Shown here one piece after another: positions 45,391 to 54,304 of a stretch of 64,000 nucleotides of DNA. The notes under the pieces were generated by a model. It was not told the DNA's origin and searched no databases. It saw nothing but the letters and a program-made list of their open reading frames with translations. Made by a program: the position numbers and the translations under genes. Every line of letters starts with the position of its first letter. Within the stretch, counting starts at the first letter, position 1. The stretch comes from Limimaricola sp. G21655-S1 (GTDB lineage Bacteria > Pseudomonadota > Alphaproteobacteria > Rhodobacterales > Rhodobacteraceae): the NCBI RefSeq assembly GCF_027213785.1, contig NZ_JAPWGO010000004.1, positions 124,001-188,000 of the forward strand. Reading direction: 5' to 3'.

Positions 45391-45486
45391 GGCAGGGCCG
45401 CGCAGGTGCAAGGTCGCGCAATTTAACCGTTTCTTCGTCATTCTCCGACATTCCTGCCTTCGGGCGGGCAGAACGGAGAGTTGACG

Positions 45487-45996
45487 ATGAGCGTGCATTC
45501 CTCCCTGGAACCGGCGCTGCGCGGGGCGCGCGACACGGCCTTCATGGCGAGCTATCTCGATAGCCTGACATTGGTGGAGCGGCTGCACCGGCTGCTGCTC
45601 GACGTCATCAAGGATGAATTCGAACGCATAGGCGTGATCGAGATCAACGCGGTGCAGGCGCTGCTGCTCTTCAATGTGGGCGACAACGAGGTCACGGCGG
45701 GCGAGCTGAAATCGCGCGGCTACTACCAAGGCAGCAATGTCAGCTACAATCTCAAGAAGCTGGTCGAGGCGGGTTACATGCATCACCAGCGATGCCAGAT
45801 CGACCGGCGCTCGGTCCGCGTGCGGCTGACCGAACGGGGGCGGCGCATCCGCGACATCGTCGACAAGCTCTTCGCAAGCCACGCCGCGGGCATGCTGTCT
45901 CGCGGCGTGCTCGACCAGTCCGGTATCGACGACATCACCATGTCGCTGCGGCGGATCGAACGCTACTGGACCGAGCAGATCCGCTATATCTACTGA
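45487..45996 (+). CDS. MarR-family regulator (LdtR/PetP-like)
   Basis: A 169-residue winged-helix regulator. The HTH is in EVTAGELKSRGYYQGSNVSYNLKKLVEAGYM and the wing in DRRSVRVRLTERGRRI. The GYYQGSNVSYNLKKL recognition helix resembles LdtR of Rhizobiales and PetP of Rhodobacter, which act in cell-envelope stress and cytochrome gene control respectively; this assignment is from memory of the family. GGAGAG lies before the ATG. No partner petR is adjacent. Confidence 0.88.
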   Translation: MSVHSSLEPALRGARDTAFMASYLDSLTLVERLHRLLLDVIKDEFERIGVIEINAVQALLLFNVGDNEVTAGELKSRGYYQGSNVSYNLKKLVEAGYMHHQRCQIDRRSVRVRLTERGRRIRDIVDKLFASHAAGMLSRGVLDQSGIDDITMSLRRIERYWTEQIRYIY

Positions 45997-46029
45997 CCCC
46001 CACGCCAATCCGGCGCGAGCGGAACGGGC

Positions 46030-46458
46030 CTACCAGTGGCCGGTGTTCTCCATGCTCGCCCATGGTTCCTGCGGCGCCAGCGCGTCTCCGGCCTGCAGAA
46101 GCTCGATCGAGATGTTATCGGGCGAACGGACGAAGGCCATGTGCCCGTCGCGCGGGGGGCGGTTGATGGTCACCCCGTTCTCCTGCAGATGGCGGCAGGT
46201 CTCGTAGATGTCGTCCACGCGATAGGCGAGATGCCCGAAATGACGGCTGTCGGAAGGCAGCCCGTCGTCGCCATCCCAGTTCCATGTCAGCTCGAGGGGG
46301 CATTCCTCCTGTCCGGGGGGCGCCATGAAGACGAGGGTGAAGCGGCCGCCCTCGCTCTCCTTGCGACTGGTCTCCCTGAGGCCGAGAAGCTCGTAGAAGG
46401 CCATGCTCTTCTCGAGATCCTTCACCCGGACCATGGTGTGCAGATATTTCAATGCCAT
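46030..46458 (-). CDS. gloA: Lactoylglutathione lyase (glyoxalase I)
   Basis: A 142-residue metalloenzyme that isomerises the methylglyoxal-glutathione hemithioacetal to S-lactoylglutathione. The four metal ligands are visible: His in YLHTMVRV, Glu in CPLELTWN, His in FGHLAYRV and Glu in ISIELLQ. The start at 46458 gives the typical N-terminus; a longer frame upstream lacks a better site. It lies 92 bp downstream of the Slam-like gene on the same strand and may be read through from it. Confidence 0.93.
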   Translation of the reverse strand: MALKYLHTMVRVKDLEKSMAFYELLGLRETSRKESEGGRFTLVFMAPPGQEECPLELTWNWDGDDGLPSDSRHFGHLAYRVDDIYETCRHLQENGVTINRPPRDGHMAFVRSPDNISIELLQAGDALAPQEPWASMENTGHW

Positions 46459-46550
46459 CGCGGCGGTCTCCCTCTCATGCGCGGTCTTGCGCGACGCGGC
46501 GGAGCCTAGCACGCGACACGTGCGATGCCAGTGCGGCAGGCTCAGAAGGT

Positions 46551-47900
46551 TCAGAAGGCGGAGCGCAGGCCGAGGCTGAGGGTCACGGCCTCTTCGTCGA
46601 AAAGATCGACATCCGACCAGCTGCGTCGCGTCTCGATTCCGATCTCGGGGTAAAAGCCATAGCGCTCCTGGCCGGGCAGGGCGATCCGGCCCTCGAGCCG
46701 CAGCTCAGCGTCCTGACGGCCGTCCAAGCTGTAGCGGCTTTCGGGATAATCGCGCCATTCGACTTCGATGCCGAAGCCGAGCCGTGCGGGGCCCAGCGGT
46801 CTGGCGACGTCGTAATCGATTCCGAGCGTCAGCCCGTCATGCGCCAGATCGGGCGTATCGCCGGTCTGGCGGCGCAGCCGCGCGTTCAGACCTAGGCTGT
46901 CGGCATTGTCGAGGCGCTGTGACCAGGCCAGCCTCAGGGTCGGCGTCCACCAATCGGTTCCGGTGTCGAGCCGGTCGCTGTATTGGGCGGCGAGCGCCAG
47001 ATCGAGGCGCGCGCGTGGGCGGCGCAGCAACGGCCGGGCCAGCCCGAGGCCCAGCGTGTCGACATAGGGGTCACCGCCGTACCAGTGGCGCGCCGCCTCC
47101 ACCGAAAGATCGATCGGCATCTCTGGGCGCGCGAACCGCTGCGTCAGCCCGAGCCGCAACGTAGCTTGGGCGAAATCCGCGCCGCGTGCTTCCGGGGCCT
47201 GTCGGCGTGCGCTGTCGCTGAGCCTGTAGCCGCGCCCTTCCGCCTCTAGGTCGATCCAGGCCGGGCCGGGCAGGGCGGGGGCGGCGATCCCGTAGCGCGC
47301 CCCGGCCGACCCGGTCACCGCCGTGCCCGACAGCGCCCGCGCCGCGCCGGACAGCTCCAGCTCCACCGGCAGGCCCGGCAGGCTCAGCGTCTCGGAACGG
47401 CTGCCGCCATTGACGTTCGAGGAGGGCGCCACGCCGAAGCCGAGCCGCAACGCCAGCGGGTTGCGCGCCGCCACGGCGCGGTAATCCGCGGCCAGCCCGG
47501 CGCGGGCGGCGGCGTCGGGGGCGTCCGGGCTGGCGCGGCGCAGCCAGATCTGGGCGCGGGTAAAACGGCCCTGCTGCGTCAGTGCGAAGGCCGCGAGACG
47601 CGCCGCGCGGAACCGCGCTGGCCCCTCGACCCGACCATGCGCCGCGGCTGCGAGCCGCGCCGCGTCGGCCCAATCCTCGGCTCGCACCGCCGCCTCCGCC
47701 GCGAGGATCAGCGCCGTGGCGTCTTCGGGATCGCGCGTCAGCAGCGCTCGCGTCAGCGCCTGCGCGGTCTCGACCTCACCCGCCGCCAGCGCCTCGGCTG
47801 CGAGGCGGCGCATCGCGTCCGGGCCGATCTCCACCGGCGCGGCCATGACAGAGGCGCCGAGCCAGAGCGCGGCCGCGAGGCAGAGCGACCCGAGGCGCAT
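46551..47900 (-). CDS. Slam-like outer-membrane surface-lipoprotein translocon (DUF560)
   Basis: A 449-residue outer-membrane protein. A signal peptide (cleavage near A20) precedes a helical TPR-like periplasmic domain (about 28-140, LAAEALAAGEVETAQALTRA and repeats) and a C-terminal beta-barrel (about 150-449) ending in LGLRSAF with the terminal Phe of barrels. The PSSNVNGG motif at 159-166, just after NPLALRLGFGV, matches the start of Slam barrels (type XI secretion), which move lipoproteins to the cell surface. It shares one base with the upstream TbpB-like lipoprotein gene (TGATG), a cargo-translocon layout. The assignment rests on motifs and context. Confidence 0.75.
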   Translation of the reverse strand: MRLGSLCLAAALWLGASVMAAPVEIGPDAMRRLAAEALAAGEVETAQALTRALLTRDPEDATALILAAEAAVRAEDWADAARLAAAAHGRVEGPARFRAARLAAFALTQQGRFTRAQIWLRRASPDAPDAAARAGLAADYRAVAARNPLALRLGFGVAPSSNVNGGSRSETLSLPGLPVELELSGAARALSGTAVTGSAGARYGIAAPALPGPAWIDLEAEGRGYRLSDSARRQAPEARGADFAQATLRLGLTQRFARPEMPIDLSVEAARHWYGGDPYVDTLGLGLARPLLRRPRARLDLALAAQYSDRLDTGTDWWTPTLRLAWSQRLDNADSLGLNARLRRQTGDTPDLAHDGLTLGIDYDVARPLGPARLGFGIEVEWRDYPESRYSLDGRQDAELRLEGRIALPGQERYGFYPEIGIETRRSWSDVDLFDEEAVTLSLGLRSAF

Positions 47901-48952
47901 CAGCGGTAGACAATGAAGCCGCCGGTCTCGCGCGCGGTGACGTCGTCGAAGCGCGGGTCATCCGAGTCGATCACCACGATGCCGACGATCTCCTCGGCCT
48001 CGCCGCCGATGATCCCCAGATAGGTGCCGGATTCATAGGTCTCGACGGTGCCGTCCTCGAGCGTCCGCCGGCTCGACAGCGTGCCGCCGATCTCACCATT
48101 GGCGCGCAGCGCGCCGGGGCCGACATCGAAGACCAGCGTCGGCGCGACCAGCGCCTCGTCGCCCCCACCCAGCGACAGGAGGTTGCCGTTCGAGTCGAAG
48201 ACCTGGCGGTTGTCGATCACGCCGCGGACCCCTTCGCCCGAATTGAAATCCTCGAAATCCACGGCGATTTCGATGTCGCCGGTGGTGTATTCGAGGCCGC
48301 CGGCGCCGGAGAAGACGCGCATCCCCGCATAATCGCCCGCGAACACCGCCTGGCCATTCTGCGGCAGCTCGACGCCGCCATTGCGCTCGTAGAGAAAGCC
48401 GCCGAAGCCGTAGCTGCGATAGCTGCCGGTGCGCACGATGGCAAAGCGCGAGCGCGGTTCCAGCTTGCCGTCGACCCGGACCTGGTCGCGGCTGACACCG
48501 TAGATCGCACGGTAGTCGAACTGATCGACCGTCTCGCCGGTGCGCGGATCGATCACCGGGTCGCGCACGACGAGATCGTCGTCGGGCGTGCCGACACTGG
48601 CATAGAGCGCATAGCCCGCGAGGCTGTCGAAGCCGTCCTGCCGCTGATAGGGCCGGTCGCCGTCGAAGGCGATGTTGTCGACGGTGAAGCTGTCGCTCGC
48701 GGCGTTGTAGACCACCTCGGTGACGAAGCCGCCGCCCTCGCCATCCTCGGCCTCGGTGCGGAAGATCGACTCGTCGGGCCCGGCCTTGGGACCTTCGGTG
48801 CCCTCGGGCGGCGTGCCGTCGCCGTCGAAGCCGCCGGTCTCCTCCTCTTCCTCGTCCTCCTCCGTCACTTCCTCTTCGGAAAACTCGAAGGGCTGGCCGT
48901 CGCCGCAGGCGGCGAGCAGCAGCAATGCGGCAATGGAAAGTGGTCGGATCAT
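47900..48952 (-). CDS. Surface lipoprotein with TbpB-barrel-like domain (probable Slam cargo)
   Basis: A 350-residue lipoprotein with lipobox LLLAAC (Cys16). Directly after it comes an acidic stretch (residues 25-38, mostly Glu and Asp), then a Gly/Pro/Glu linker and a beta-rich body. The C-terminal part (about 205-350: DIEIAVDFEDFNSGEG, GEIGGTLSSRR, GTYLGIIGGEAEEIVGIV, closing GGFIVYR) is like the eight-stranded barrel of transferrin-binding-protein-B-type surface lipoproteins. It is the first gene of an operon with a Slam-like translocon. Transferrin is an unlikely ligand for this organism, so the function is unknown. AAGGGC lies eight bases before the ATG. Confidence 0.75.
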   Translation of the reverse strand: MIRPLSIAALLLLAACGDGQPFEFSEEEVTEEDEEEEETGGFDGDGTPPEGTEGPKAGPDESIFRTEAEDGEGGGFVTEVVYNAASDSFTVDNIAFDGDRPYQRQDGFDSLAGYALYASVGTPDDDLVVRDPVIDPRTGETVDQFDYRAIYGVSRDQVRVDGKLEPRSRFAIVRTGSYRSYGFGGFLYERNGGVELPQNGQAVFAGDYAGMRVFSGAGGLEYTTGDIEIAVDFEDFNSGEGVRGVIDNRQVFDSNGNLLSLGGGDEALVAPTLVFDVGPGALRANGEIGGTLSSRRTLEDGTVETYESGTYLGIIGGEAEEIVGIVVIDSDDPRFDDVTARETGGFIVYR

Positions 48953-49112
48953 CGGGGCTGCCCTTCGGCCTGAGGCTCTTTGATCCCGACCATCCGGGGC
49001 CGGGTGGGGGCTGTCAACGCATGGGCCGGGCGCGCGGGCAGGCGGCTCGGCGATTGTTCCAATCCGGCCACGGGGCTATGCAGGCGCAAGCCACGAGTTA
49101 CAGGAGACGACC

Positions 49113-50027
49113 ATGCCGCTGACGCCCGAGCAGAGCGCCGAGATCGAGGATCTCCGCGCCACCCCCCGACAGACGCTGCGCGCCGTCTCCGAGGGTGCCG
49201 AAAAGCATCTCTACAAGGCGCATCCGGTGCTCGACCACGGCTTCGTGCGGATGATCGACTACATGGGCGACGACGCCGCGATCTGCCAGGCGGCGCGGGT
49301 GAGCTACGGGCGCGGCACCAAGTCGGTGCAGAACGACGAGGGGCTGATCCGCTACCTGATGCGGCACTGGCACTCGACGCCGTTCGAGATGTGCGAGCTG
49401 AAGCTGCACGTGAAGCTGCCGGTCTTCGTCGCCCGCCAGTGGATCCGCCACCGCACCGCCAACGTCAACGAATACTCCGCCCGCTACTCGATCCTCGACC
49501 GGGAGTTCTACATCCCAAGGCCTGAGGACCTTGCCGCGCAGTCGAGCCAGAACAACCAGGGCCGGGGCGATGTGCTGGGCCCGGAGGAATCGGCCCGCGT
49601 GCTCGACTGGCTGCGCGAGGATGCGCACCGCGCCTATGACCATTACGAGCAGATGATCTCGGATGAGGGCCAGCAGGGCCTCGCGCGAGAACTGGCCCGG
49701 ATGAACCTGCCCGCCAACATCTACACGCAGTGGTACTGGAAGGTGGATCTGCACAACCTGTTCCACTTCCTGCGGCTGCGCGCCGACAGCCATGCGCAAT
49801 ACGAGATCCGGGTCTATGCGGACGCGATCTGCGAGATGGTCAGGGACTGGGTGCCCGCCGCCTACCGCGCCTTCGAGGAGTATCGCCTCGGGGGGGTGAC
49901 GCTTTCAGCTTCCGGTGTAGAGTGCCTGCGCCGGATGCTCGCTGGGGAGGAAGTGACCCAAGAGACGTCGGGGATGAGCGCCAGGGAGTGGCGGGAGTTC
50001 TGCAAGGTCAGCGGATTTGGAGAGTAG
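49113..50027 (+). CDS. thyX: FAD-dependent thymidylate synthase
   Basis: A 304-residue flavoenzyme that makes dTMP from dUMP using methylene-tetrahydrofolate and NADPH, without producing dihydrofolate. The ThyX motif RHRxxNxNEYSxRY is at 112-125 ([14 protein letters not shown]), and [29 protein letters not shown] is the flavin/dUMP-binding block. AGGAG precedes the ATG. An A+T-rich foreign gene starts 8 bp after its stop. Confidence 0.96.
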   Translation: MPLTPEQSAEIEDLRATPRQTLRAVSEGAEKHLYKAHPVLDHGFVRMIDYMGDDAAICQAARVSYGRGTKSVQNDEGLIRYLMRHWHSTPFEMCELKLHVKLPVFVARQWIRHRTANVNEYSARYSILDREFYIPRPEDLAAQSSQNNQGRGDVLGPEESARVLDWLREDAHRAYDHYEQMISDEGQQGLARELARMNLPANIYTQWYWKVDLHNLFHFLRLRADSHAQYEIRVYADAICEMVRDWVPAAYRAFEEYRLGGVTLSASGVECLRRMLAGEEVTQETSGMSAREWREFCKVSGFGE

Positions 50028-50035
50028 CCATATTT

Positions 50036-50638
50036 ATGGATTTTTCTAGTATTTTTGACATCGGGTCAATAGGCTCGTTGCTAACTACAATTGCTGCTCT
50101 AGCCCCTGGTTTCATTATAGCTTTTGTGCGATCCAAGTTTGTCATCGGCGGAGCCGAAATTGCGTCGAACAAGTACTTAGAGTTCCTGATTTCATCATCA
50201 GTATACTATTCAGCCGTACTGCCGTTCTTTTTAAAGTGGTCTGGCTTTGGGGCGATATCAATATTTTTTCTATTCTTTGGAATCCCGTTGCTAATCGGCG
50301 CAGCCTTGGGGATTTCTTATCAGAAAGAATATGTTAGCAGGATAGCGGCCCGATGTAATCTGAAGATTGCTCACCCTGTGCCCACTGCTTGGGACTACGT
50401 TTTCAGTAAACTAGAGGCGGGGACTTGGGTAGTAGTTACCTTGAAAAACTACGAAGATATATACGGCTATTTTGGCGGGTTGTCTTTTGCATCGTCTGAT
50501 CTCGAACGGCGGGATATTTATATTCAGGATGTCCGGGATTACAATTGGAATCCAGTTGAGGAGCCGGGGCGGGCAAGAGGTGTCTGGATTTCGGAGGATG
50601 ATATTGTTATGGTTCAATTTGTAGCGCATAGCCAATAA
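50036..50638 (+). CDS. DUF6338-like membrane protein, A+T-rich, probably acquired
   Basis: A 200-residue protein with three hydrophobic segments (about 16-32, 48-66, 73-92) and a soluble C-terminal domain. The motifs TAWDYVFSKLEAGTWVVVTL (117-136), GYFGGLSFASS (144-154), RRDIYIQDV and GVWISEDDI fit the DUF6338 family as I remember it. Function unknown. G+C is only 38-48 % in the stretches I counted, against about 65 % in thyX next door, and it uses TTA, ATA and AGA codons rare in its neighbours. GGAG sits rather far (12 nt) from the ATG. The following 61-codon gene is coupled to it. Confidence 0.8.
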   Translation: MDFSSIFDIGSIGSLLTTIAALAPGFIIAFVRSKFVIGGAEIASNKYLEFLISSSVYYSAVLPFFLKWSGFGAISIFFLFFGIPLLIGAALGISYQKEYVSRIAARCNLKIAHPVPTAWDYVFSKLEAGTWVVVTLKNYEDIYGYFGGLSFASSDLERRDIYIQDVRDYNWNPVEEPGRARGVWISEDDIVMVQFVAHSQ

Positions 50639-50647
50639 GGAAACGCG

Positions 50648-50833
50648 ATGACTAAAGGTGGTAGAGAACGCGACAAGCCGCTGAGTGAAGGATATCGCGG
50701 TCAAGCAACGCAGCCTAAGCCTGTTACGCACCCCGCGACCAGAGGATACCAAGGCGGTTATCAAGCCCCCGGCGGCCCCCAGAATACTGGAAAGCCTCCA
50801 AGTTCAGGCTCTATAGCGAAGCCGAAGAAGTAA
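50648..50833 (+). CDS. Small basic Gly/Pro/Gln-rich protein linked to the DUF6338 gene
   Basis: A 61-residue protein with a disordered composition: KGGRERDK at the start, a repeated GYQ element (TRGYQGGYQAPGGP) and a Lys-rich tail (SSGSIAKPKK). AAGGA lies six bases before the ATG and touches the stop of the upstream gene, so it is clearly translated with it. G+C is lower than in the surroundings. No function can be assigned. The pair looks like a compact two-gene cassette. Confidence 0.75.
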   Translation: MTKGGRERDKPLSEGYRGQATQPKPVTHPATRGYQGGYQAPGGPQNTGKPPSSGSIAKPKK

Positions 50834-50856
50834 ATAACTTGGTGTTTGTCGGGTTT

Positions 50857-51063
50857 CTAAACCTTCCTCAAATTCCCCGCCATCTCGCGCCCATCCCGAC
50901 CCTCGATCAGGTCGAACTCCACCGGCTCGTCATCGGCCAGCCCGGTGAGGCCCGAGCGCTCGACCGCCGAGATGTGGACGAAGATGTCCTTGCCGCCATC
51001 CTCCGGCGCGATGAACCCATAACCCTTGGTGGTGTTGAACCATTTCACGGTGCCCTTCGGCAT
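50857..51063 (-). CDS. cspA: Cold-shock-domain protein
   Basis: A 68-residue single cold-shock domain that binds single-stranded RNA or DNA as an RNA chaperone. RNP1 is KGYGFI at 13-18 and RNP2 DIFVHI at 26-31. The start at 51063 has GGGAGT upstream; a longer frame adds an unlikely N-terminus. It is divergent from the ArsC-like gene, and its 3' end faces the foreign cassette. Confidence 0.93.
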   Translation of the reverse strand: MPKGTVKWFNTTKGYGFIAPEDGGKDIFVHISAVERSGLTGLADDEPVEFDLIEGRDGREMAGNLRKV

Positions 51064-51162
51064 GGCACTTACTCCCGTCACTTGAAGTCCGACCGCACGC
51101 CTTGCGGTTGCCAAGGACAGTAGGTCGCGTGCAGGAAAGGCAAATCACAAGTGGAGGGAAAG

Positions 51163-51459
51163 ATGCGGGTTCTCGGGCTGAAGAACTGCGATCGTACGCG
51201 CGCCGCGATGAAGGCGCTGAAGGAACAGGGGCATGAGCCGGTTCTGGTCGATGTGCGGGCCGTACCGCTCGCCGCGGAAGAGCGCGCGGCGATCGTCGCG
51301 ACCTTCGGCGACAAGGCGATCAACCGGTCATCGACAACCTGGCGCGGGCTGTCCGAGGACGAAAAAGCCCGGCCGGTGGCCGGGCTTCTGGAGGGTCACC
51401 CGGCGCTGTTGAAACGCCCGGTGATCGAAGAGGGCGGCAGCTACCGCCAGGGGCTCTAG
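51163..51459 (+). CDS. ArsC-family (Spx/YffB-like) protein
   Basis: A 98-residue thioredoxin-fold protein of the ArsC/Spx family. The N-terminal active-site loop reads [14 protein letters not shown] with one Cys, and the conserved block [13 protein letters not shown] and the KRPVIE motif follow. The second Cys expected in glutaredoxin-type arsenate reductases is absent, as in YffB, so arsenate reduction is unproven. GGAGGG lies five bases before ATG 51163. The stop interlocks with that of thrS in CTAG. Confidence 0.88.
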   Translation: MRVLGLKNCDRTRAAMKALKEQGHEPVLVDVRAVPLAAEERAAIVATFGDKAINRSSTTWRGLSEDEKARPVAGLLEGHPALLKRPVIEEGGSYRQGL

Positions 51460-53408
51460 CCCCGGCGCAGGTCCGGCGGCGTCGCCTCGTCCTTGAGCCG
51501 TGCCAGCACCTCGTCGAGGGCCAGCACCTCGGAGCGGTTCTCGCCTAGACGGCGCAGGCTGACGGTGCGCTCCTCGACCTCGCGGCCGCCGATGGCGAGG
51601 ATCACCGGCACCTTGCCGACCGAGTGCTCGCGCACCTTGTAGTTGATCTTCTCGTTGCGGGTGTCGGCCTCGGCGCGGATGCCCGCCTTTTTCAGCGCGG
51701 CGACCACCTCGTGCACGTAGTCGTCGGCATCCGAGACGATCGAGGCCACCACGACCTGTCGCGGTGCAAGCCAGAGCGGCAGGCGTCCGGCGTGGTTCTC
51801 GATCAGGATGCCGAGGAACCGCTCGAAGGAGCCGAGGATCGCGCGGTGCAGCATCACGGGCCGCGCCTTATCGCCCTTTTCGTTGACGAACTCCGCATCC
51901 AGCCGGTCGGGCAGGTTGAAGTCGGCCTGGAAGGTGCCGCACTGCCACTCGCGCCCGATCGCGTCGGTGAGCTTGAAGTCGAGCTTGGGGCCATAGAAGG
52001 CGCCTTCGCCCGGATCGACGGTGTACTCGGCCCCGGCCTTCTGGATCGCCTTTTCCAGAGCGGTCTCGGCCTTGTCCCAGATCTCGTCCGAGCCCACGCG
52101 GGTCTCGGGCCGGGTCGAGAGCTTGATGTCGAACTTCTCGAAGCCGAGGTCGTGGTAGACCGAGGCGAGCAGCGCGATGAAGTCCGCGCATTCCTGCTCG
52201 AGCTGGTCCTCGGTGCAGAAGATATGCGCGTCGTCCTGCACGAAGCCGCGCACCCGCATCAGCCCGTGCATGGAGCCCGAGGATTCGTAGCGGTGGCAGG
52301 AGCCGAACTCGGCGAGCCGCAGCGGCAGGTCGCGGTAGGATTTGAGCCCCTGATTGTACACCTGCACGTGGCAGGGGCAGTTCATCGGCTTGAGCGCGTT
52401 GGTGCGCTTTTCCTTCGCGCCTTCCTCGTCCACCTCGACGATGAACATGTTCTCGCGATAGGCCTCCCAGTGGCCCGACTTCTCCCACAGCACGCGGTCG
52501 ACGACCTGCGGGGTGCGGATCTCGCGGTAGCCGGCGGCGTTCTGGCGGCGGCGCATGTAATCCTCGAGCGCGCGGTAGACGGTCCAGCCGTTCGGGTGCC
52601 AGAACACCATGCCCGGCGCCTCTTCCTGCAGGTGATACAGGTCCATCTCGCGGCCCAGCTTGCGGTGGTCGCGCTTGGCGGCCTCCTCCAGCATGGTCAG
52701 ATGCGCCTTGAGCTCGTCGCGGTTGCGGAAGCCGACGCCCGAAATCCGCTGCAGCTGCGGGCGGCTCACGTCGCCGAACCAGTAGGCGCCCGAGACGCCC
52801 ATCAGCTTGAAGGCGTCGGCGGGCAGCTGGCCCAGATGCTGCAGATGCGGGCCGCGGCAGAGATCCTGCCAGTCGCCATGCCAGTACATGCGGATCGGCG
52901 CGTCCTCGGGGATGCGGTCCAGAAGCTCGATCTTGAAGGTCTCGCCGCGCTCCTGGTAGTAGGCGCGCGCCTGCGCCCGATCCCACACCTCGTTGCGGAT
53001 CGGCTCGGACTTGGCGATGATTTCCTTCATCTTCTTCTCGATCGCGCCGAGATCCTCGGGGGTGAAGGGCTCGGAGCGGTCGAAGTCGTAGAACCAGCCG
53101 TTCTCGGTGACCGGGCCGATGGTGACCTTCACGTCGGGCCAGATTTCCTGCACCGCGCGCGCCATCACATGGGCGAAGGCGTGGCGGATCAGTTCCAGCG
53201 ACGGCTCGGCATCCTTGGTCGAGTGGATCGCGATCTTGCTGTCATGCTGGATCGGCCAGCTCAGATCCCAATGGTCGCCATTCACATTCGCGGAGATGGC
53301 CTTCTTGGCGAGGCTGGGCGAGATCGATTGCGCCACCTCGGCGGCGGTCACCCCGGCGGGATATTCGCGGCTGTTGCCATCGGGAAAGGTGAGGGAGATC
53401 TGGGCCAT
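51456..53408 (-). CDS. thrS: Threonyl-tRNA synthetase
   Basis: A 650-residue class II synthetase with an N-terminal TGS domain (1-65), the N2 editing domain with its HxxxH site ([12 protein letters not shown]), catalytic motifs and zinc ligands ([18 protein letters not shown]), and a C-terminal anticodon domain. GAGGAGG lies before ATG 53408. It would be cotranscribed with nothing downstream because the convergent ArsC-like gene shares its stop tetranucleotide. Confidence 0.96.
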   Translation of the reverse strand: MAQISLTFPDGNSREYPAGVTAAEVAQSISPSLAKKAISANVNGDHWDLSWPIQHDSKIAIHSTKDAEPSLELIRHAFAHVMARAVQEIWPDVKVTIGPVTENGWFYDFDRSEPFTPEDLGAIEKKMKEIIAKSEPIRNEVWDRAQARAYYQERGETFKIELLDRIPEDAPIRMYWHGDWQDLCRGPHLQHLGQLPADAFKLMGVSGAYWFGDVSRPQLQRISGVGFRNRDELKAHLTMLEEAAKRDHRKLGREMDLYHLQEEAPGMVFWHPNGWTVYRALEDYMRRRQNAAGYREIRTPQVVDRVLWEKSGHWEAYRENMFIVEVDEEGAKEKRTNALKPMNCPCHVQVYNQGLKSYRDLPLRLAEFGSCHRYESSGSMHGLMRVRGFVQDDAHIFCTEDQLEQECADFIALLASVYHDLGFEKFDIKLSTRPETRVGSDEIWDKAETALEKAIQKAGAEYTVDPGEGAFYGPKLDFKLTDAIGREWQCGTFQADFNLPDRLDAEFVNEKGDKARPVMLHRAILGSFERFLGILIENHAGRLPLWLAPRQVVVASIVSDADDYVHEVVAALKKAGIRAEADTRNEKINYKVREHSVGKVPVILAIGGREVEERTVSLRRLGENRSEVLALDEVLARLKDEATPPDLRRG

Positions 53409-53566
53409 GTTCGGCCTCCTCGTCGGTTTGGCGCCCACGGAACGCCCGGTTGCGGGTTATGTGTGTCGGGGCTTGATGATCGGGCGGAACCGGCGTGTCA
53501 AGCGCGGGGCTTGTCATTGCGGCCGCGCGCTTCGATGCTGCGCCCCGACCAAGGACGGAGACGACC

Positions 53567-54304
53567 ATGCCCGACTTCACCAGCCCGCAGGGCCGCCGCA
53601 TCGCCTATGATCTCACGCCGGGGGAGGGGCCGGGCGTGGTGTTCCTGGGCGGATTCCGCTCCGACAAGGAGGGGACCAAAGCGGTCTTTCTGGAGGACTG
53701 GGCGAAGAGGAATGGCCGCGCCTTCCTGCGCTTCGACTATTCCGGCCATGGCAGCAGCGGCGGCAGCTTCGAGGAGGGGGCGATCGGCGACTGGACCGAA
53801 GACGCCGCGGCGGCGCTGTCACTGACGAGGGGGCCCCAGATCCTCGTCGGCTCCTCGATGGGCGGTTGGATCTCGCTGTTGCTGGCGCGCGCCGTGCCAG
53901 AGAAGGTCGCGGGCCTCGTCACCATCGCCGCCGCGCCGGATTTCACCGAGGACGGGTTCTGGGCGGACATGACCGGCGATATGCGCAATCGCTTCGAGGC
54001 GGACGGCTATCTCGACTACCCGTCGGATTACGGTGATCCGCTGCGGATCACCCGGCGCCTGATCGAGGAGGGGCGCGGCCACCTGGTGCTGCGCACGTCG
54101 CTGCCGCTGCCTTTCCCGGTGCGGTTCCTGCAAGGCACGGCGGATGAGGATGTCTCTGTCGCCACCGCCTTGCGGCTCTTGGAGCACGCGGATGGGCCCG
54201 ACATGCGGCTGACTCTGGTCGACGGGGCCGACCATCGGTTTTCGACCCCCGATTGCCTCGACCTGATCGCGGCTAGCGTGGCGGAGGTCTCGGCCCGGGC
54301 CTAG
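53567..54304 (+). CDS. ABHD10-like alpha/beta hydrolase
   Basis: A 245-residue cytoplasmic hydrolase. GVVFLGGFRSDKEGTKAVFLEDWAKRNGRAFLRFDYSGHGSSGG resembles the ABHD10 (acyl-protein thioesterase or acyl-glucuronidase) family. The nucleophile elbow is VGSSMGGW (GxSxG) and the catalytic His lies in DGADHRFST near the C-terminus. GGAGACGACC precedes ATG 53567. It is divergent from thrS, and its stop interlocks with the tiny membrane-protein gene in CTAG. Confidence 0.86.
   Translation: MPDFTSPQGRRIAYDLTPGEGPGVVFLGGFRSDKEGTKAVFLEDWAKRNGRAFLRFDYSGHGSSGGSFEEGAIGDWTEDAAAALSLTRGPQILVGSSMGGWISLLLARAVPEKVAGLVTIAAAPDFTEDGFWADMTGDMRNRFEADGYLDYPSDYGDPLRITRRLIEEGRGHLVLRTSLPLPFPVRFLQGTADEDVSVATALRLLEHADGPDMRLTLVDGADHRFSTPDCLDLIAASVAEVSARA

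Noticed and set aside
50036-50833. Phage or insertion-sequence remnant as source of the A+T-rich cassette
   Set aside because: No transposase, integrase or terminal inverted repeats are visible at the edges; only composition shows transfer.
51624-53825. Plus-strand 733-codon frame opposite thrS
   Set aside because: Antisense shadow of thrS; only its last part is on the strand of a real gene, and in a different frame.
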